Of a stretch of 64,000 nucleotides of DNA, positions 43,592 to 53,112 are shown piece after piece. Source of the DNA: Trichlorobacter thiogenes (lineage in GTDB: Bacteria; Desulfobacterota; Desulfuromonadia; Geobacterales; Pseudopelobacteraceae); contig NZ_FUWR01000005.1 in assembly GCF_900167465.1 (NCBI RefSeq), positions 116,318 to 180,317 on the forward strand. The letters run 5' to 3'. A program made the translations under genes and the position numbers. The notes under the pieces were generated by a model. It was not told the DNA's origin. It did not search any database and worked only from the letters and a program-made list of their open reading frames with translations. Numbering within the stretch: the first letter of the stretch is position 1; the number at the start of each line of letters is the position of its first letter.

Positions 43592-45802
43592 ATGGATTTA
43601 TTAGCCCATTTAAACCCACCACAGCAACAGGCCGTTCTCCACACTGAAGGCCCGCTGCTGATCCTGGCCGGTGCCGGTTCCGGTAAGACCCGTGTGATCA
43701 CCCACCGGATCGTGCATCTGATCCGGGAGCATGGCATCCGTCCCAGGAACATCCTGGCCGTGACCTTTACCAACAAGGCTGCCAAAGAGATGGCTGAACG
43801 GGTGCAGCATCTGCTCGGCTCCCATGATACCCCGCTGATTGCCACCTTCCATGCCACCTGTGGCCGGATTTTGCGCCAGGATATCTATCAGCTGGGCTAC
43901 GAATCATCCTTTGCCATTTATGACGACAAGGACAGCGAACGGCTGCTGAAGGATGTCATCAAAGAGTTGAATCTGGATGACAAACGCTATCCGGCAAACG
44001 GGATTGGTGCGCGGATTGATGACTGCAAGAACCGGGGACTGTTGCCGGAAGAACTGCCAGCGGGGGATCTCTGGAACCAGCAGTTCATCAGGATCTATGC
44101 TGCCTATCAGGAACGCCTCAAGCGCTGCAATGCCCTTGATTTTGGCGATATGATCCTGCAGACCGTGCGGCTGTTCGAGCAGTTTCCAGATACCTTGACC
44201 CGCTGGCAGGGCCGTTTTCAGTGGTTGCTGGTGGACGAGTATCAAGACACCAACCCGGTGCAGTACCGCCTGATCCGCCTTCTGGCCGGTGAACGTCAGA
44301 ACCTCTGCGTGGTGGGGGATGATGACCAGTCAATTTACTCCTGGCGCGGGGCAGATATCCGCAACATCCTGGAGTTTGAGAAGGATTTCCCCCAGGTCAG
44401 CGTGATCCGGCTGGAGCAGAACTACCGATCCACCCCCACCATCCTGCAGGCGGCAGGTGCCGTGGTGGCCAGAAACTTTGGGCGCAAGGCCAAGACGCTC
44501 TGGACAGACAACCCGGACGGCGAGCCGATCCGTTGTGAGCGGCTGGAGTCTGACCGGGCCGAGGCCCGTTTTGTTTCATCAGAGATCGCCCTGTTGCAGC
44601 GCAACGGACTGCCGTTGTCGGAGATGGCAGCCTTTTACCGCACCAATGCACAATCCCGCCTGTTGGAAGAGGCGCTGGCAGCCGAGGGGATTCCGTACCA
44701 CATCGTGGGCGGTGTCCGGTTCTATGCCCGGCTTGAGATCAAGGATATTCTGGCCTATCTACGCCTGCTGGAGAATCCGTCAGACGATGTCTCGCTGAAG
44801 CGGGTCATTAATGTGCCGCCCCGGGGGATCGGGGCTGCCACGGTGGAACGGGTGGCAGAACTGGCCAGACAGGGGCAGCTCACCCTGTTTGAGGCCTTTG
44901 AGCGGGCAGTGGATTCAAACCTGCTGGGTTCCGGTCCCCGTAGCAAGGTGGCTGCTTTTGTGGAGCTGCTGCAGCGGTTCCGGCGGGTTGCTGCCACCAC
45001 AACCATGCCTGAACTGGTTCGAGCCATACTGGAAGAATCCGGTTATCTGGCGCGCTTAAAGGAAAGCAGGGATGAAGAGGACAGTGAACGGCTGGAAAAC
45101 CTGGCCCAGCTGGTCTCGGCAGTGGAGGAGTTCAGCGCTACAAACCCTGAGGCCGGCTTGGCTGACTTCCTGGAACAGGTGGCCCTGGTGTCTGATCTGG
45201 AGCGGGGCGAGGCTGGCAGGCCTTCCGTGACCCTGATGACCCTGCATGCTGCCAAGGGCCTGGAATACAAGGCGGTCTTCATGGTGGGGATGGAGGAACG
45301 GCTCTTTCCCCATGTCCGTTCACTGGATGACCCTGATGGCATGGAAGAAGAGCGCAGACTTTGCTACGTGGGGATGACCAGGGCGCGGGAACGGCTCTAC
45401 CTTCTCTATGCCCGGCGTAGAATGATCTTTGGCCAGGAACAGGCCAACCTGCCTTCACGCTTTTTAAAGGAGATTCCGGCAGAGTTGATGGAACGCAATC
45501 ATGTTTCCTACAGCTCTGAACCGTCAGCAGCAGTGCAGCATACAAGCTCTTTTACCCCTGCTCCCTCCCACAACCTTGCTGCAGTGGCTTCGGCCAGTGC
45601 CGAGGTGGAAATGGTGCCGGAGCCAAGCGATGACTATGGTAGCGGTATCTATGTGGGGCTCAAGGTGCGCCACAGCAAATTCGGCGTGGGCACCATCCGC
45701 AAGATAGAAGGCAAAGGCGATGAACAGAAGGCGGTCGTCTGGTTTGCCAGTTGCGGCCCGAAAAAGCTGCTACTGAGATTTGCCGGACTGGAACGGGCAT
45801 AG
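43592..45802 (+). CDS. UvrD/PcrA/Rep-family DNA helicase
   Basis: A 736-residue superfamily-1A 3'-5' helicase. Motif I is LAGAGSGKTRVITHR, motif Ia is TFTNKAAKEMAER, motif II is LVDEYQDTNPVQ, motif III is VVGDDDQSIYSWRGA, motif IV is LEQNYRST, and the later VTLMTLHAAKGLEYKAVF and LCYVGMTRARERL follow. The C-terminal 60 residues carry a Tudor-like end (VGLKVRHSKFGVGTI), as in PcrA. It unwinds DNA in repair and replication restart. ATG 43592 is chosen; the frame is open upstream inside rluD. Its stop is 3 bases before ilvA. Confidence 0.95.
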   Translation: MDLLAHLNPPQQQAVLHTEGPLLILAGAGSGKTRVITHRIVHLIREHGIRPRNILAVTFTNKAAKEMAERVQHLLGSHDTPLIATFHATCGRILRQDIYQLGYESSFAIYDDKDSERLLKDVIKELNLDDKRYPANGIGARIDDCKNRGLLPEELPAGDLWNQQFIRIYAAYQERLKRCNALDFGDMILQTVRLFEQFPDTLTRWQGRFQWLLVDEYQDTNPVQYRLIRLLAGERQNLCVVGDDDQSIYSWRGADIRNILEFEKDFPQVSVIRLEQNYRSTPTILQAAGAVVARNFGRKAKTLWTDNPDGEPIRCERLESDRAEARFVSSEIALLQRNGLPLSEMAAFYRTNAQSRLLEEALAAEGIPYHIVGGVRFYARLEIKDILAYLRLLENPSDDVSLKRVINVPPRGIGAATVERVAELARQGQLTLFEAFERAVDSNLLGSGPRSKVAAFVELLQRFRRVAATTTMPELVRAILEESGYLARLKESRDEEDSERLENLAQLVSAVEEFSATNPEAGLADFLEQVALVSDLERGEAGRPSVTLMTLHAAKGLEYKAVFMVGMEERLFPHVRSLDDPDGMEEERRLCYVGMTRARERLYLLYARRRMIFGQEQANLPSRFLKEIPAELMERNHVSYSSEPSAAVQHTSSFTPAPSHNLAAVASASAEVEMVPEPSDDYGSGIYVGLKVRHSKFGVGTIRKIEGKGDEQKAVVWFASCGPKKLLLRFAGLERA

Positions 45803-45805
45803 GCC

Positions 45806-47026
45806 ATGGAATCAATACACCTCAACTATGAACTGGTACTGGAAGCCCAGGATCGCCTGCGCAAACGGGTACGCCACACCGAACTGATCAGCTCAACCCA
45901 TTTCAGCCAGCAACTGGGCTATCCCCTGCTGCTTAAGTGCGAAAACCTGCAGACCACCGGTGCTTTCAAGTTGCGTGGCGCCATGAATTTTATGACTGCC
46001 CGTGATCGCTCTGAACTGGCCCAGGGGGTTACGGCAGCATCGGCTGGCAACCATGCCCAGGGGGTGGCCTATGCAGCTGATCTGCTGGGGGTACCGGCCA
46101 AGATCTTCATGCCGGAAAGCACGCCGCCCCAGAAGGTGCAGGCCACCCGCGACCTTGGGGCAGAGGTGGTGCTGACCGGCGCCAACTTTGATGAATCCTT
46201 TGCAGCAGCCCAGGCAGACAGCAACCTGAACGGCACCGTATTTATCCATCCCTTTGATGATCCGCTGGTCATGGCCGGGCAAGGCACCATCGGGCTTGAG
46301 ATCCTGAAAGACCTGCCGGATATTGCCAACCTGCTGGTGCCGATTGGTGGTGGCGGTCTGCTGGCCGGCATTGCAACCGCCATCAAGGAGTATAACCCTC
46401 AGGTGCGGATCATCGGTGTTGAATCTGCGGCTGCCCCCTGCATGTACCGGGCCGTGCATGACAACCAAATTTCTGAAGTCCCGTTAAGCACCACCATTGC
46501 CGATGGCATTGCGGTCAAAAAAGCCGGTCAGTTAACCACCCCCATTATCCAGAGCCTGGTGGATGATCTGGTGCTGGTGGAAGAGGAAGAGATAGCCCTG
46601 GCCATTGTGGCGCTGCTGGAAAAAAGCAAGCTGCTGGTGGAAGGGGCTGGTGCTGTGCCGTTGGCTGCCCTGCTGAATGGCCGTGCAAAGGGAATCCGGG
46701 GCAAAACGGTCTGTCTGCTTTCCGGTGGGAATATTGATGTCCGCACCCTGGCCCTGGTGGTTGAGCGTGGTCTGTTGGCAGCAGGTCGCTACCTGAAACT
46801 GCGGATTGAGATGCAGGACACACCCGGTGCCTTGGCAAATCTTGCCACAGACCTTGCCTTTACCCGCGCCAACATCCATGATATCACCCATGATCGCCGT
46901 ACCAAGGGGCTGGTCATGGGTACCACTGCCGTACAGTTGCTGCTGGAGACCCGTGGCCAGGATCATGCCAATCAGGTACTGGCACTGCTTGCCAAGCGCG
47001 GCTATTCTGTTACAACGGAGCAATAA
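45806..47026 (+). CDS. ilvA: Threonine ammonia-lyase with C-terminal ACT domain
   Basis: A 406-residue PLP enzyme that deaminates threonine to 2-oxobutanoate. The PLP Lys is in [12 protein letters not shown], with the phosphate loop in [12 protein letters not shown] and [15 protein letters not shown] single ACT-type region occupies about 330-400 ([16 protein letters not shown]), as in the short TdcB/IlvA2 form rather than the double-domain biosynthetic IlvA. It is 3 bases after the helicase gene and 5 bases before the epimerase gene, though functionally unrelated to both. Confidence 0.94.
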   Translation: MESIHLNYELVLEAQDRLRKRVRHTELISSTHFSQQLGYPLLLKCENLQTTGAFKLRGAMNFMTARDRSELAQGVTAASAGNHAQGVAYAADLLGVPAKIFMPESTPPQKVQATRDLGAEVVLTGANFDESFAAAQADSNLNGTVFIHPFDDPLVMAGQGTIGLEILKDLPDIANLLVPIGGGGLLAGIATAIKEYNPQVRIIGVESAAAPCMYRAVHDNQISEVPLSTTIADGIAVKKAGQLTTPIIQSLVDDLVLVEEEEIALAIVALLEKSKLLVEGAGAVPLAALLNGRAKGIRGKTVCLLSGGNIDVRTLALVVERGLLAAGRYLKLRIEMQDTPGALANLATDLAFTRANIHDITHDRRTKGLVMGTTAVQLLLETRGQDHANQVLALLAKRGYSVTTEQ

Positions 47027-47031
47027 GCACC

Positions 47032-48045
47032 ATGCAGATTCTTGTTACCGGCGCAGCCGGGTTTATCGGTTTTCATCTCTGCCAGCGACTGCTGGCACGG
47101 GGCGATGCTGTCCTGGGGCTGGATAATCTGAATAGCTACTATGATGTCAGCCTGAAACAGGCCCGTCTTGCACAACTGACGACCCGGAACGGATTCAGGT
47201 TTGTGCAGGCGGATCTGGCAGACCGCCCTGTAATTGAACAACTGTTTAGCTTGGAACCGTTTGATCTCGTGATTCATCTGGCAGCCCAGGCTGGTGTCCG
47301 CTACTCACTTGAAAATCCTCACGCCTACGTTGACAGCAATCTAACCGGTTTTATGAGCATCCTGGAGGGCTGTCGCCACGCTGGAGTCAAACATCTGGTC
47401 TTTGCCTCCTCAAGCTCGGTCTATGGTGCCAACACCGCCATCCCTTTTTCTGTCCACCAGAATGTTGATCACCCTGTTTCTCTCTATGCAGCCACCAAAA
47501 AAGCCAATGAGCTGATGGCCCATAGCTATGCAAGCCTCTTCAGCCTGCCGGTTACCGGCCTGCGGCTGTTCACGGTCTATGGTCCCTGGGGCAGGCCGGA
47601 TATGGCCTATTTCTCCTTCACCAAGGCGATCCTGGAAGGCAGACCGATCAACATCTTCAATCAGGGTAAGCTACAGCGTGATTTTACCTATGTGGATGAC
47701 ATCGTGGAGGGTATTGTCCGCATAGCTGACAAGCCTGCAAAGGCAAATCCAGCATGGTCAGGCAGTCAGCCGGACCCAGGTGCCAGCTTTGCCCCCTACC
47801 GTATCTACAACATCGGCAACAACAAGCCGGTTGAGCTGCTGCAGTTCATAGCGATCCTGGAACAACAGTTAGGGAAAACCGCGCAGAAAAACTTTCTACC
47901 GATGCAGGCCGGTGATGTACTGACGACCTTTGCCGATATCGATGATCTGGTTGCTGATACCGGCTTCAGGCCAACCACCGGCATAGAAGAAGGTATTGCA
48001 CATTTTGTTAAATGGTATCAGGAATACTACAAGCTAGCCGCTTAG
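47032..48045 (+). CDS. UDP-glucuronate 4-epimerase-like SDR
   Basis: A 337-residue extended SDR. The nucleotide site is [19 protein letters not shown], the catalytic Ser/Tyr/Lys lie in ASSSSVYG and YAATKKANE, and the substrate loop includes [13 protein letters not shown], a pattern typical of CapI/LpsL UDP-glucuronate 4-epimerases. It would yield UDP-galacturonate for surface polysaccharide. It opens the polysaccharide locus and has GC-rich composition like its upstream neighbours. Confidence 0.92.
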   Translation: MQILVTGAAGFIGFHLCQRLLARGDAVLGLDNLNSYYDVSLKQARLAQLTTRNGFRFVQADLADRPVIEQLFSLEPFDLVIHLAAQAGVRYSLENPHAYVDSNLTGFMSILEGCRHAGVKHLVFASSSSVYGANTAIPFSVHQNVDHPVSLYAATKKANELMAHSYASLFSLPVTGLRLFTVYGPWGRPDMAYFSFTKAILEGRPINIFNQGKLQRDFTYVDDIVEGIVRIADKPAKANPAWSGSQPDPGASFAPYRIYNIGNNKPVELLQFIAILEQQLGKTAQKNFLPMQAGDVLTTFADIDDLVADTGFRPTTGIEEGIAHFVKWYQEYYKLAA

Positions 48046-48067
48046 CCACCCCGAAAGGAAACATGCT

Positions 48068-48955
48068 ATGACCAGAAAAGGCATTATCCTGGCCGGAGGA
48101 GCCGGCACCCGTTTGCATCCGGCAACTCTGGCCGTATCGAAACAACTGTTGCCCGTGTACGATAAACCAATGATCTACTATCCCCTCAGCACCCTGATGC
48201 TGGCAGGGATTCGCGAGATCCTGATCATCTCAACACCACAGGACACACCACGCTTTGAACAGCTATTGGGAGACGGTAGCCAGTGGGGGCTGAAACTGCA
48301 ATATGCCGTACAACCCAGCCCTGATGGCCTGGCCCAGGCGTTCATCATCGGTGAACAGTTTATCGGCAACAGCCCCTCTGCCCTGGTTTTAGGTGACAAT
48401 ATTTTCTATGGGCATGATTTTAATCAGCTTTTGAGCAGCGCCATGCAGCGAGAATCAGGGGCGTCGGTCTTTGCTTACCATGTACACGATCCAGAGAGGT
48501 ATGGTGTGGTTGCCTTTGACAAGGCAGGGCAAGCAGTGAGCCTTGAAGAGAAGCCTCAACAGCCAAAATCAAATTTTGCCGTTACCGGCCTCTACTTTTA
48601 CGACAACAGCGTGGTGCAGCGAGCTAAAAGTCTGAAGCCATCTGCCCGGGGAGAACTGGAGATTACCGACCTCAACCGGCTCTATCTTGACGAAGGAAAT
48701 TTGTCGGTAGAGATCATGGGCCGCGGCTATGCCTGGCTGGATACCGGTACCCATGAAAGCCTATTGGAGGCCGGGCAGTTTATTGCCACCATTGAAAACA
48801 GACAGGGGCTAAAAGTGGCCTGTCCTGAAGAGATTGCCTGGCGACAGGGATGGCTCAGTGCAGAACAACTTGAAAAACTTGCGTCCCCGCTTGCAAAAAA
48901 CGGGTATGGACAGTATCTTGTGCGTCTGTTGAAAGAGCAGATACAGCCGGAGTAA
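48068..48955 (+). CDS. rfbA: Glucose-1-phosphate thymidylyltransferase
   Basis: A 295-residue nucleotidyltransferase making dTDP-glucose. The signature is [20 protein letters not shown], the metal loop is [12 protein letters not shown], and [15 protein letters not shown] is typical of RmlA. AAAGGAAAC precedes ATG 48068. The partner genes rfbB, rfbC and rfbD that usually follow are not adjacent; only an RmlD-like SDR at 54473 is present in the window, so dTDP-sugar synthesis must rely on genes elsewhere. Confidence 0.95.
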   Translation: MTRKGIILAGGAGTRLHPATLAVSKQLLPVYDKPMIYYPLSTLMLAGIREILIISTPQDTPRFEQLLGDGSQWGLKLQYAVQPSPDGLAQAFIIGEQFIGNSPSALVLGDNIFYGHDFNQLLSSAMQRESGASVFAYHVHDPERYGVVAFDKAGQAVSLEEKPQQPKSNFAVTGLYFYDNSVVQRAKSLKPSARGELEITDLNRLYLDEGNLSVEIMGRGYAWLDTGTHESLLEAGQFIATIENRQGLKVACPEEIAWRQGWLSAEQLEKLASPLAKNGYGQYLVRLLKEQIQPE

Positions 48956-49000
48956 TTCAATGAATAATGTTAAACACCCACGCAACAGCGGGGCTCTTTC

Positions 49001-50350
49001 TTGAATAACACTTTGATTACATATCTCCCCTCCTTCATACGAAAGAGAATTGAAGGCCGTCCTAATTTACAAAAGATACTAGGTAATATTGGCTGGTTAT
49101 TCTTTGACAAGATATTGAGAATGGGTATTGGTCTGATTGTTGGCGTCTGGGTAGCCCGCTATCTGGGGCCGGAACAGTTTGGCGCTTTCAATTTTGCCAT
49201 TGCTTTTGTCGCTCTTTTTGGTGCTTTTGTTTCGCTGGGGCTGGATAGCATTGTTGTTCGTGATATAGTTCGTGAACCTGAGAAAAAGCATGAAATACTT
49301 TCTTCTGCCTTTGTACTGAAGCTATGTGGTGGCTGCATAGCTTTTATAATGGCATGGGCCTCTATTTTTGTCATACGCCCTGCAGACTCTCAGGCCCACT
49401 GGTTGGTCGGCATTATTGCTTCAGGTATGATCTTTCAATCTCTTGATACAATAGACCTCTGGTTCCAGTCACAGGTGCAATCTAAATACACTGTTCTGGC
49501 AAAGAATGGTGCATTTGTCGTGTTGGCATGTGTCAAGGTTATCTTGATTCTAAATAAAGCGCCTTTAACGACATTTGCGTGGGCTGCCTTGGCTGAGATC
49601 ATACTTGCTGGCGTTGGTTTACTGTTATTTTATTTGAAACAGCAAACATTTAGGATGTTATGGCATCCTAGCCTTGATAGATCAATAAGACTTTTTAATA
49701 GTGGTTGGCCGTTGATTCTTTCAGGGATGCTTATAATGATCTACATGAAAATTGATCAAATTATGTTAGGAAGCATGATGGGTGATAAAGCGGTTGGAGT
49801 TTATTCTGCAGCAACAAAGGTCTCAGAAGTCTGGTATTTTATACCTACTGTAATTTCAGTATCTATTTATCCAACGTTAATCGAGTCTTATCATAAGTCG
49901 GAAGAGTTATTTTATCATAAACTTAAAATGATTATGGGTTATTTATTTTGGGGCTCGTTATTACTAGGTATGATAATTACAAGATTCAGCAGAGAAATAG
50001 TTGCGCTTATGTATGGAGCTAGTTATGCAGAAGCATCTTCAGTTTTGTCTATTCATATTTATTCTGGTGTCGTTGTAAGTATGGGAATTGTATTCAGCCA
50101 AAAATATATACTTGACAATACTACAAGAGTAAGCATGATTGGCACAGCTTTAGGTGCTATAGCAAACGTACTGCTAAATCTATGGCTAATAGATAAATAT
50201 GGAATTAATGGAGCTGCAATTTCTACATTAGTCAGTTATATTGTCCCAACAGTATCATTAGGTTTACTTGTAGACAAAAGAATATTAACAACACATATAG
50301 AATCGATATATTACGTACTAAACAAGGAAAATTATGCCAAGTTTAACTGA
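49001..50350 (+). CDS. wzx: Wzx-type polysaccharide flippase
   Basis: A 449-residue polytopic membrane protein with about 12 hydrophobic segments, beginning LGNIGWLFFDKILRMGIGL and VGVWVARYLGPEQFGAFNFA, the start typical of polysaccharide transport (PST) flippases. It should move lipid-linked repeat units across the inner membrane. The start is uncertain: TTG 49001 gives the frame here, with a 14-codon ATG frame (48960-49004) overlapping it. From about 49.6 kb the gene is markedly AT-rich, the first sign of the transferred segment. Confidence 0.9.
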   Translation: MNNTLITYLPSFIRKRIEGRPNLQKILGNIGWLFFDKILRMGIGLIVGVWVARYLGPEQFGAFNFAIAFVALFGAFVSLGLDSIVVRDIVREPEKKHEILSSAFVLKLCGGCIAFIMAWASIFVIRPADSQAHWLVGIIASGMIFQSLDTIDLWFQSQVQSKYTVLAKNGAFVVLACVKVILILNKAPLTTFAWAALAEIILAGVGLLLFYLKQQTFRMLWHPSLDRSIRLFNSGWPLILSGMLIMIYMKIDQIMLGSMMGDKAVGVYSAATKVSEVWYFIPTVISVSIYPTLIESYHKSEELFYHKLKMIMGYLFWGSLLLGMIITRFSREIVALMYGASYAEASSVLSIHIYSGVVVSMGIVFSQKYILDNTTRVSMIGTALGAIANVLLNLWLIDKYGINGAAISTLVSYIVPTVSLGLLVDKRILTTHIESIYYVLNKENYAKFN

Positions 50351-51161
50351 AAAGTGGTGCCAGAAAAAGGCTTTGTTAGCTTATTATCTTGTTCACCGCA
50401 GTACAATAAATTCTCTCCCTAGCTGCAATAATATTATTTCAAAAAGCCTTATATCATCTGTAAACGATGTAAAGGATTATTTAGGAATTAGCACCGATGA
50501 TTTTTTTAATTATGCTGTCGAGTGGTCAAGGCAAGAAGAAAAACTATTCACTAATAAAAGTAATATTTCAAGTTTTTATGAGTCATGGAGCGGTGATTAT
50601 ACCAAATATAATATATGTGCGAATGTTTTAAATCAGCACTACGATACTATCAATTTTAGAATTATAGATAAATATTTTGCTAAATCATTCGATTACAGTG
50701 ATACCATTATAGATTTCGGATGTGGTACTGGCACCTTAAGTATATCATTTATCATACAAGAATTATTTAAACCAAATATCATAATGCTAGATGTTTATAA
50801 TGATGTAAATAAATTCGTTGAATTTAGAATAAATAAACATAATATTGGTACTAGGTCGTTGTTTCATGAGGTAACTTCTTTTAAAAAAAGCCATATTGCT
50901 TCTGGTTTATACTGTATTGATGTTCTTGAGCATCTTGAAAATTCTTCAGATATTTTTATTAACAATATACATCCTATGTTAAAAATAAATGGACTATTAT
51001 ATTTGAAAGCACCTTGGCGTGGTCAACTGACTCATATTGATGAGGCCGCAAACAATTTTTACCTTGGAGGTGGAAGAGCTTTTTTACTCAAAAAATATCG
51101 ACTTGTTTTGCGAGCCGGTACATCTGATATAATGTGCATTTTTCAAAAGAAAAGCGATTAA
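50334..51161 (+). CDS. Class I SAM-dependent methyltransferase
   Basis: A 275-residue protein. The methyltransferase fold occupies about 105-270 with motif I DTIIDFGCGTGTLSISF, a VLEHLE motif (YCIDVLEHLENSS) and GLLYLKAPWRG near the end. The N-terminal 100 residues are helical and unrecognised. It probably methylates a sugar or carrier-linked glycan. The gene is one of the most AT-rich in the window and overlaps wzx by 17 bases. Confidence 0.85.
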   Translation: MPSLTEKWCQKKALLAYYLVHRSTINSLPSCNNIISKSLISSVNDVKDYLGISTDDFFNYAVEWSRQEEKLFTNKSNISSFYESWSGDYTKYNICANVLNQHYDTINFRIIDKYFAKSFDYSDTIIDFGCGTGTLSISFIIQELFKPNIIMLDVYNDVNKFVEFRINKHNIGTRSLFHEVTSFKKSHIASGLYCIDVLEHLENSSDIFINNIHPMLKINGLLYLKAPWRGQLTHIDEAANNFYLGGGRAFLLKKYRLVLRAGTSDIMCIFQKKSD

Positions 51162-51196
51162 ACAGCAGAAAATATTATCTTAAGATAGGCGTTTAA

Positions 51197-52150
51197 ATGA
51201 GCAAACTCTTTCAAAAAACATTTATAGCTGGCCACAAAGGTTTAGTTGGAAGTGCTATTCACAGATGTTTATCAACAAATGGGTACACCAATATTATAAC
51301 CCAGAACCATGATGAGCTTGATTTACTTGACGCTATTGCAGTGAATAGCTTTTTTGAGTCAGAACGCCCTGACGCGGTCTATCTTGCCGCCGCGATAGTT
51401 GGTGGCATACACGGTAATAGTACATACCCTGTCGATTTTTTACTTGGTAACATGAAGATTCAGAACAATATAATTGAAGCTGCTTGGCGGCATGGGGTTC
51501 AAAAGTTACTATTCTTGGGCTCAAGTTGCATTTATCCAAAGGCGGCTCCACAACCAATTAAAGAAGAATACCTTTTAACATCTTTGCTTGAGCAGACGAA
51601 TGAGCCATATGCTATCGCAAAAATATCTGGCATTAAGCTATGTAGTGCTATGAACAGGCAATATGGCAAAGATTTTATGTGCGTTATGCCGTCGAACCTT
51701 TATGGATTAAATGATAATTACCATCCTGAAAATGGTCACGCACTTCCAATGCTTCTGCGTAGGTTTCATGAGGCAAAAATAAATGGTTTGGATCGTGTTG
51801 TTATCTGGGGCACTGGTACCCCAAGAAGAGAGTTTCTTTTTGCAGATGATCTGGCAGAGGCTTGTGTGTTCTTGATGGAAAATTATACCTCTGCCGCTGT
51901 AGGCGAATTAGTGAATATAGGGACTGGAGAAGATTGCACCATCATGGAGCTTGCACAGCTAATATCTGAAGTGGTTGGTTTTAATGGCGGAATTGAGTTG
52001 GATGTCACAAAACCAGATGGGACCCAACAAAAGCTTATGGATGTAACTAAAATTCACTCTCTTGGCTGGCGTCACAAAACATCTCTGCGTGAAGGCCTTG
52101 AAAAAACATACTATGATTTTCTTACTAACCCTACATTGAGACGGCCATGA
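51197..52150 (+). CDS. fcl: GDP-L-fucose synthase
   Basis: A 317-residue extended SDR that epimerises and reduces GDP-4-keto-6-deoxymannose to GDP-L-fucose. The nucleotide site is FIAGHKGLVGSAIHRCL, and family-specific motifs are VYLAAAIVGGIHGN, LGSSCIYPK and YAIAKISGIKLC (YxxxK), then YGLNDNYHPENGHALP. The dehydratase gmd that makes its substrate is not in the window. It overlaps the next gene by 4 bases. GDP-fucose or a related sugar is therefore a likely component of the glycan. Confidence 0.92.
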   Translation: MSKLFQKTFIAGHKGLVGSAIHRCLSTNGYTNIITQNHDELDLLDAIAVNSFFESERPDAVYLAAAIVGGIHGNSTYPVDFLLGNMKIQNNIIEAAWRHGVQKLLFLGSSCIYPKAAPQPIKEEYLLTSLLEQTNEPYAIAKISGIKLCSAMNRQYGKDFMCVMPSNLYGLNDNYHPENGHALPMLLRRFHEAKINGLDRVVIWGTGTPRREFLFADDLAEACVFLMENYTSAAVGELVNIGTGEDCTIMELAQLISEVVGFNGGIELDVTKPDGTQQKLMDVTKIHSLGWRHKTSLREGLEKTYYDFLTNPTLRRP

Positions 52151-53112
52151 AAATAGGTTTTTATATTCAGTGGCCCAAAAATTCTATGAATTCAAAAGGT
52201 AATGTGCTGGGCGATGAATTAATCGGTGAATCACTTGTAAGGGCATTCAGAAGGCTGCCAGAAATAGATTGGTGTGAGCTTTATGCACCCAATCATCTGC
52301 CTGATCGTGCTCTTGATATTATGATATATATGAACGAAAATGAGCCCGTTAAAGAATGGGCACGACGTCATGTGCTTTATATGCAAAACGCTTATGGTGA
52401 TGGATCTGATGCTGTTCTTCGCAAATTCCAGTCTCGTAAATATGATGGGTATGCATTTATTTCCAAAAGATTGCTTCAATTGCATTTAGCTGAAGGTTAT
52501 GGTGGCATTTTTCTCCCTTTTGGTGTGGATGTTGAAACCTTTAGGCCTGTGCCCAAAGAAGCTTGTTATGCCTTTGATGTTGCTTATGTGGGCAGTGATA
52601 TAAAAGGAGAAGAACGTACCGTTCGCTATCTTGTACCTGCAACAGGATATAATTTTGGCTTATTTGGAAACTGGGTCATACCGAGATCTAGGTTCAGAAT
52701 TTGGAAAAATTGGGGGAAACGTCCTAATTATCAAAAAACTTTTGAAAAGCTATCTCGCGGCAAGATCCCTCAGGCAGATGTACCTATACTGTATTCCAGT
52801 ACTCAAATAAACCTTAACTGCACGGCCCAGGATTGTGTTGATTGGGATGTTATTACACTCCGTACCTTAGAGGTTTTAGCCTGCAAAGGATTTCTTATTA
52901 CCGACCGAGTCTCAGCTGCAGAGAGAGAGCTCGACGGTTGCGTAGTTTTTACAGATGGTGACGATGATCTTGTAAAAAAAATCAGATATTATCTTGACCA
53001 CCCGCAAGAAAGAGATGCAATAGCCTTAAAAGGCTATCAGTATGTCATTCAACATGCAACTATAGAACGAAGGGCAGAGAAATTCTTAGCGTATTTAAAA
53101 GGAATAGCATGA
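52147..53112 (+). CDS. CgeB-like glycosyltransferase (GT-B type)
   Basis: A 321-residue protein. The C-terminal half has the GT-B-like segment PILYSSTQINLNCTAQ and LRTLEVLACKGFLIT, followed by YYLDHPQERDAIALKGYQY, typical of group-1-like (Glyco_trans_1_2, CgeB-related) transferases. The N-terminus begins GFYIQWPKNSMNSKG. It probably adds one sugar of the repeat unit; donor and linkage cannot be read. It is coupled by 4-base overlaps to fcl and the radical SAM gene. Confidence 0.8.
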   Translation: MKIGFYIQWPKNSMNSKGNVLGDELIGESLVRAFRRLPEIDWCELYAPNHLPDRALDIMIYMNENEPVKEWARRHVLYMQNAYGDGSDAVLRKFQSRKYDGYAFISKRLLQLHLAEGYGGIFLPFGVDVETFRPVPKEACYAFDVAYVGSDIKGEERTVRYLVPATGYNFGLFGNWVIPRSRFRIWKNWGKRPNYQKTFEKLSRGKIPQADVPILYSSTQINLNCTAQDCVDWDVITLRTLEVLACKGFLITDRVSAAERELDGCVVFTDGDDDLVKKIRYYLDHPQERDAIALKGYQYVIQHATIERRAEKFLAYLKGIA

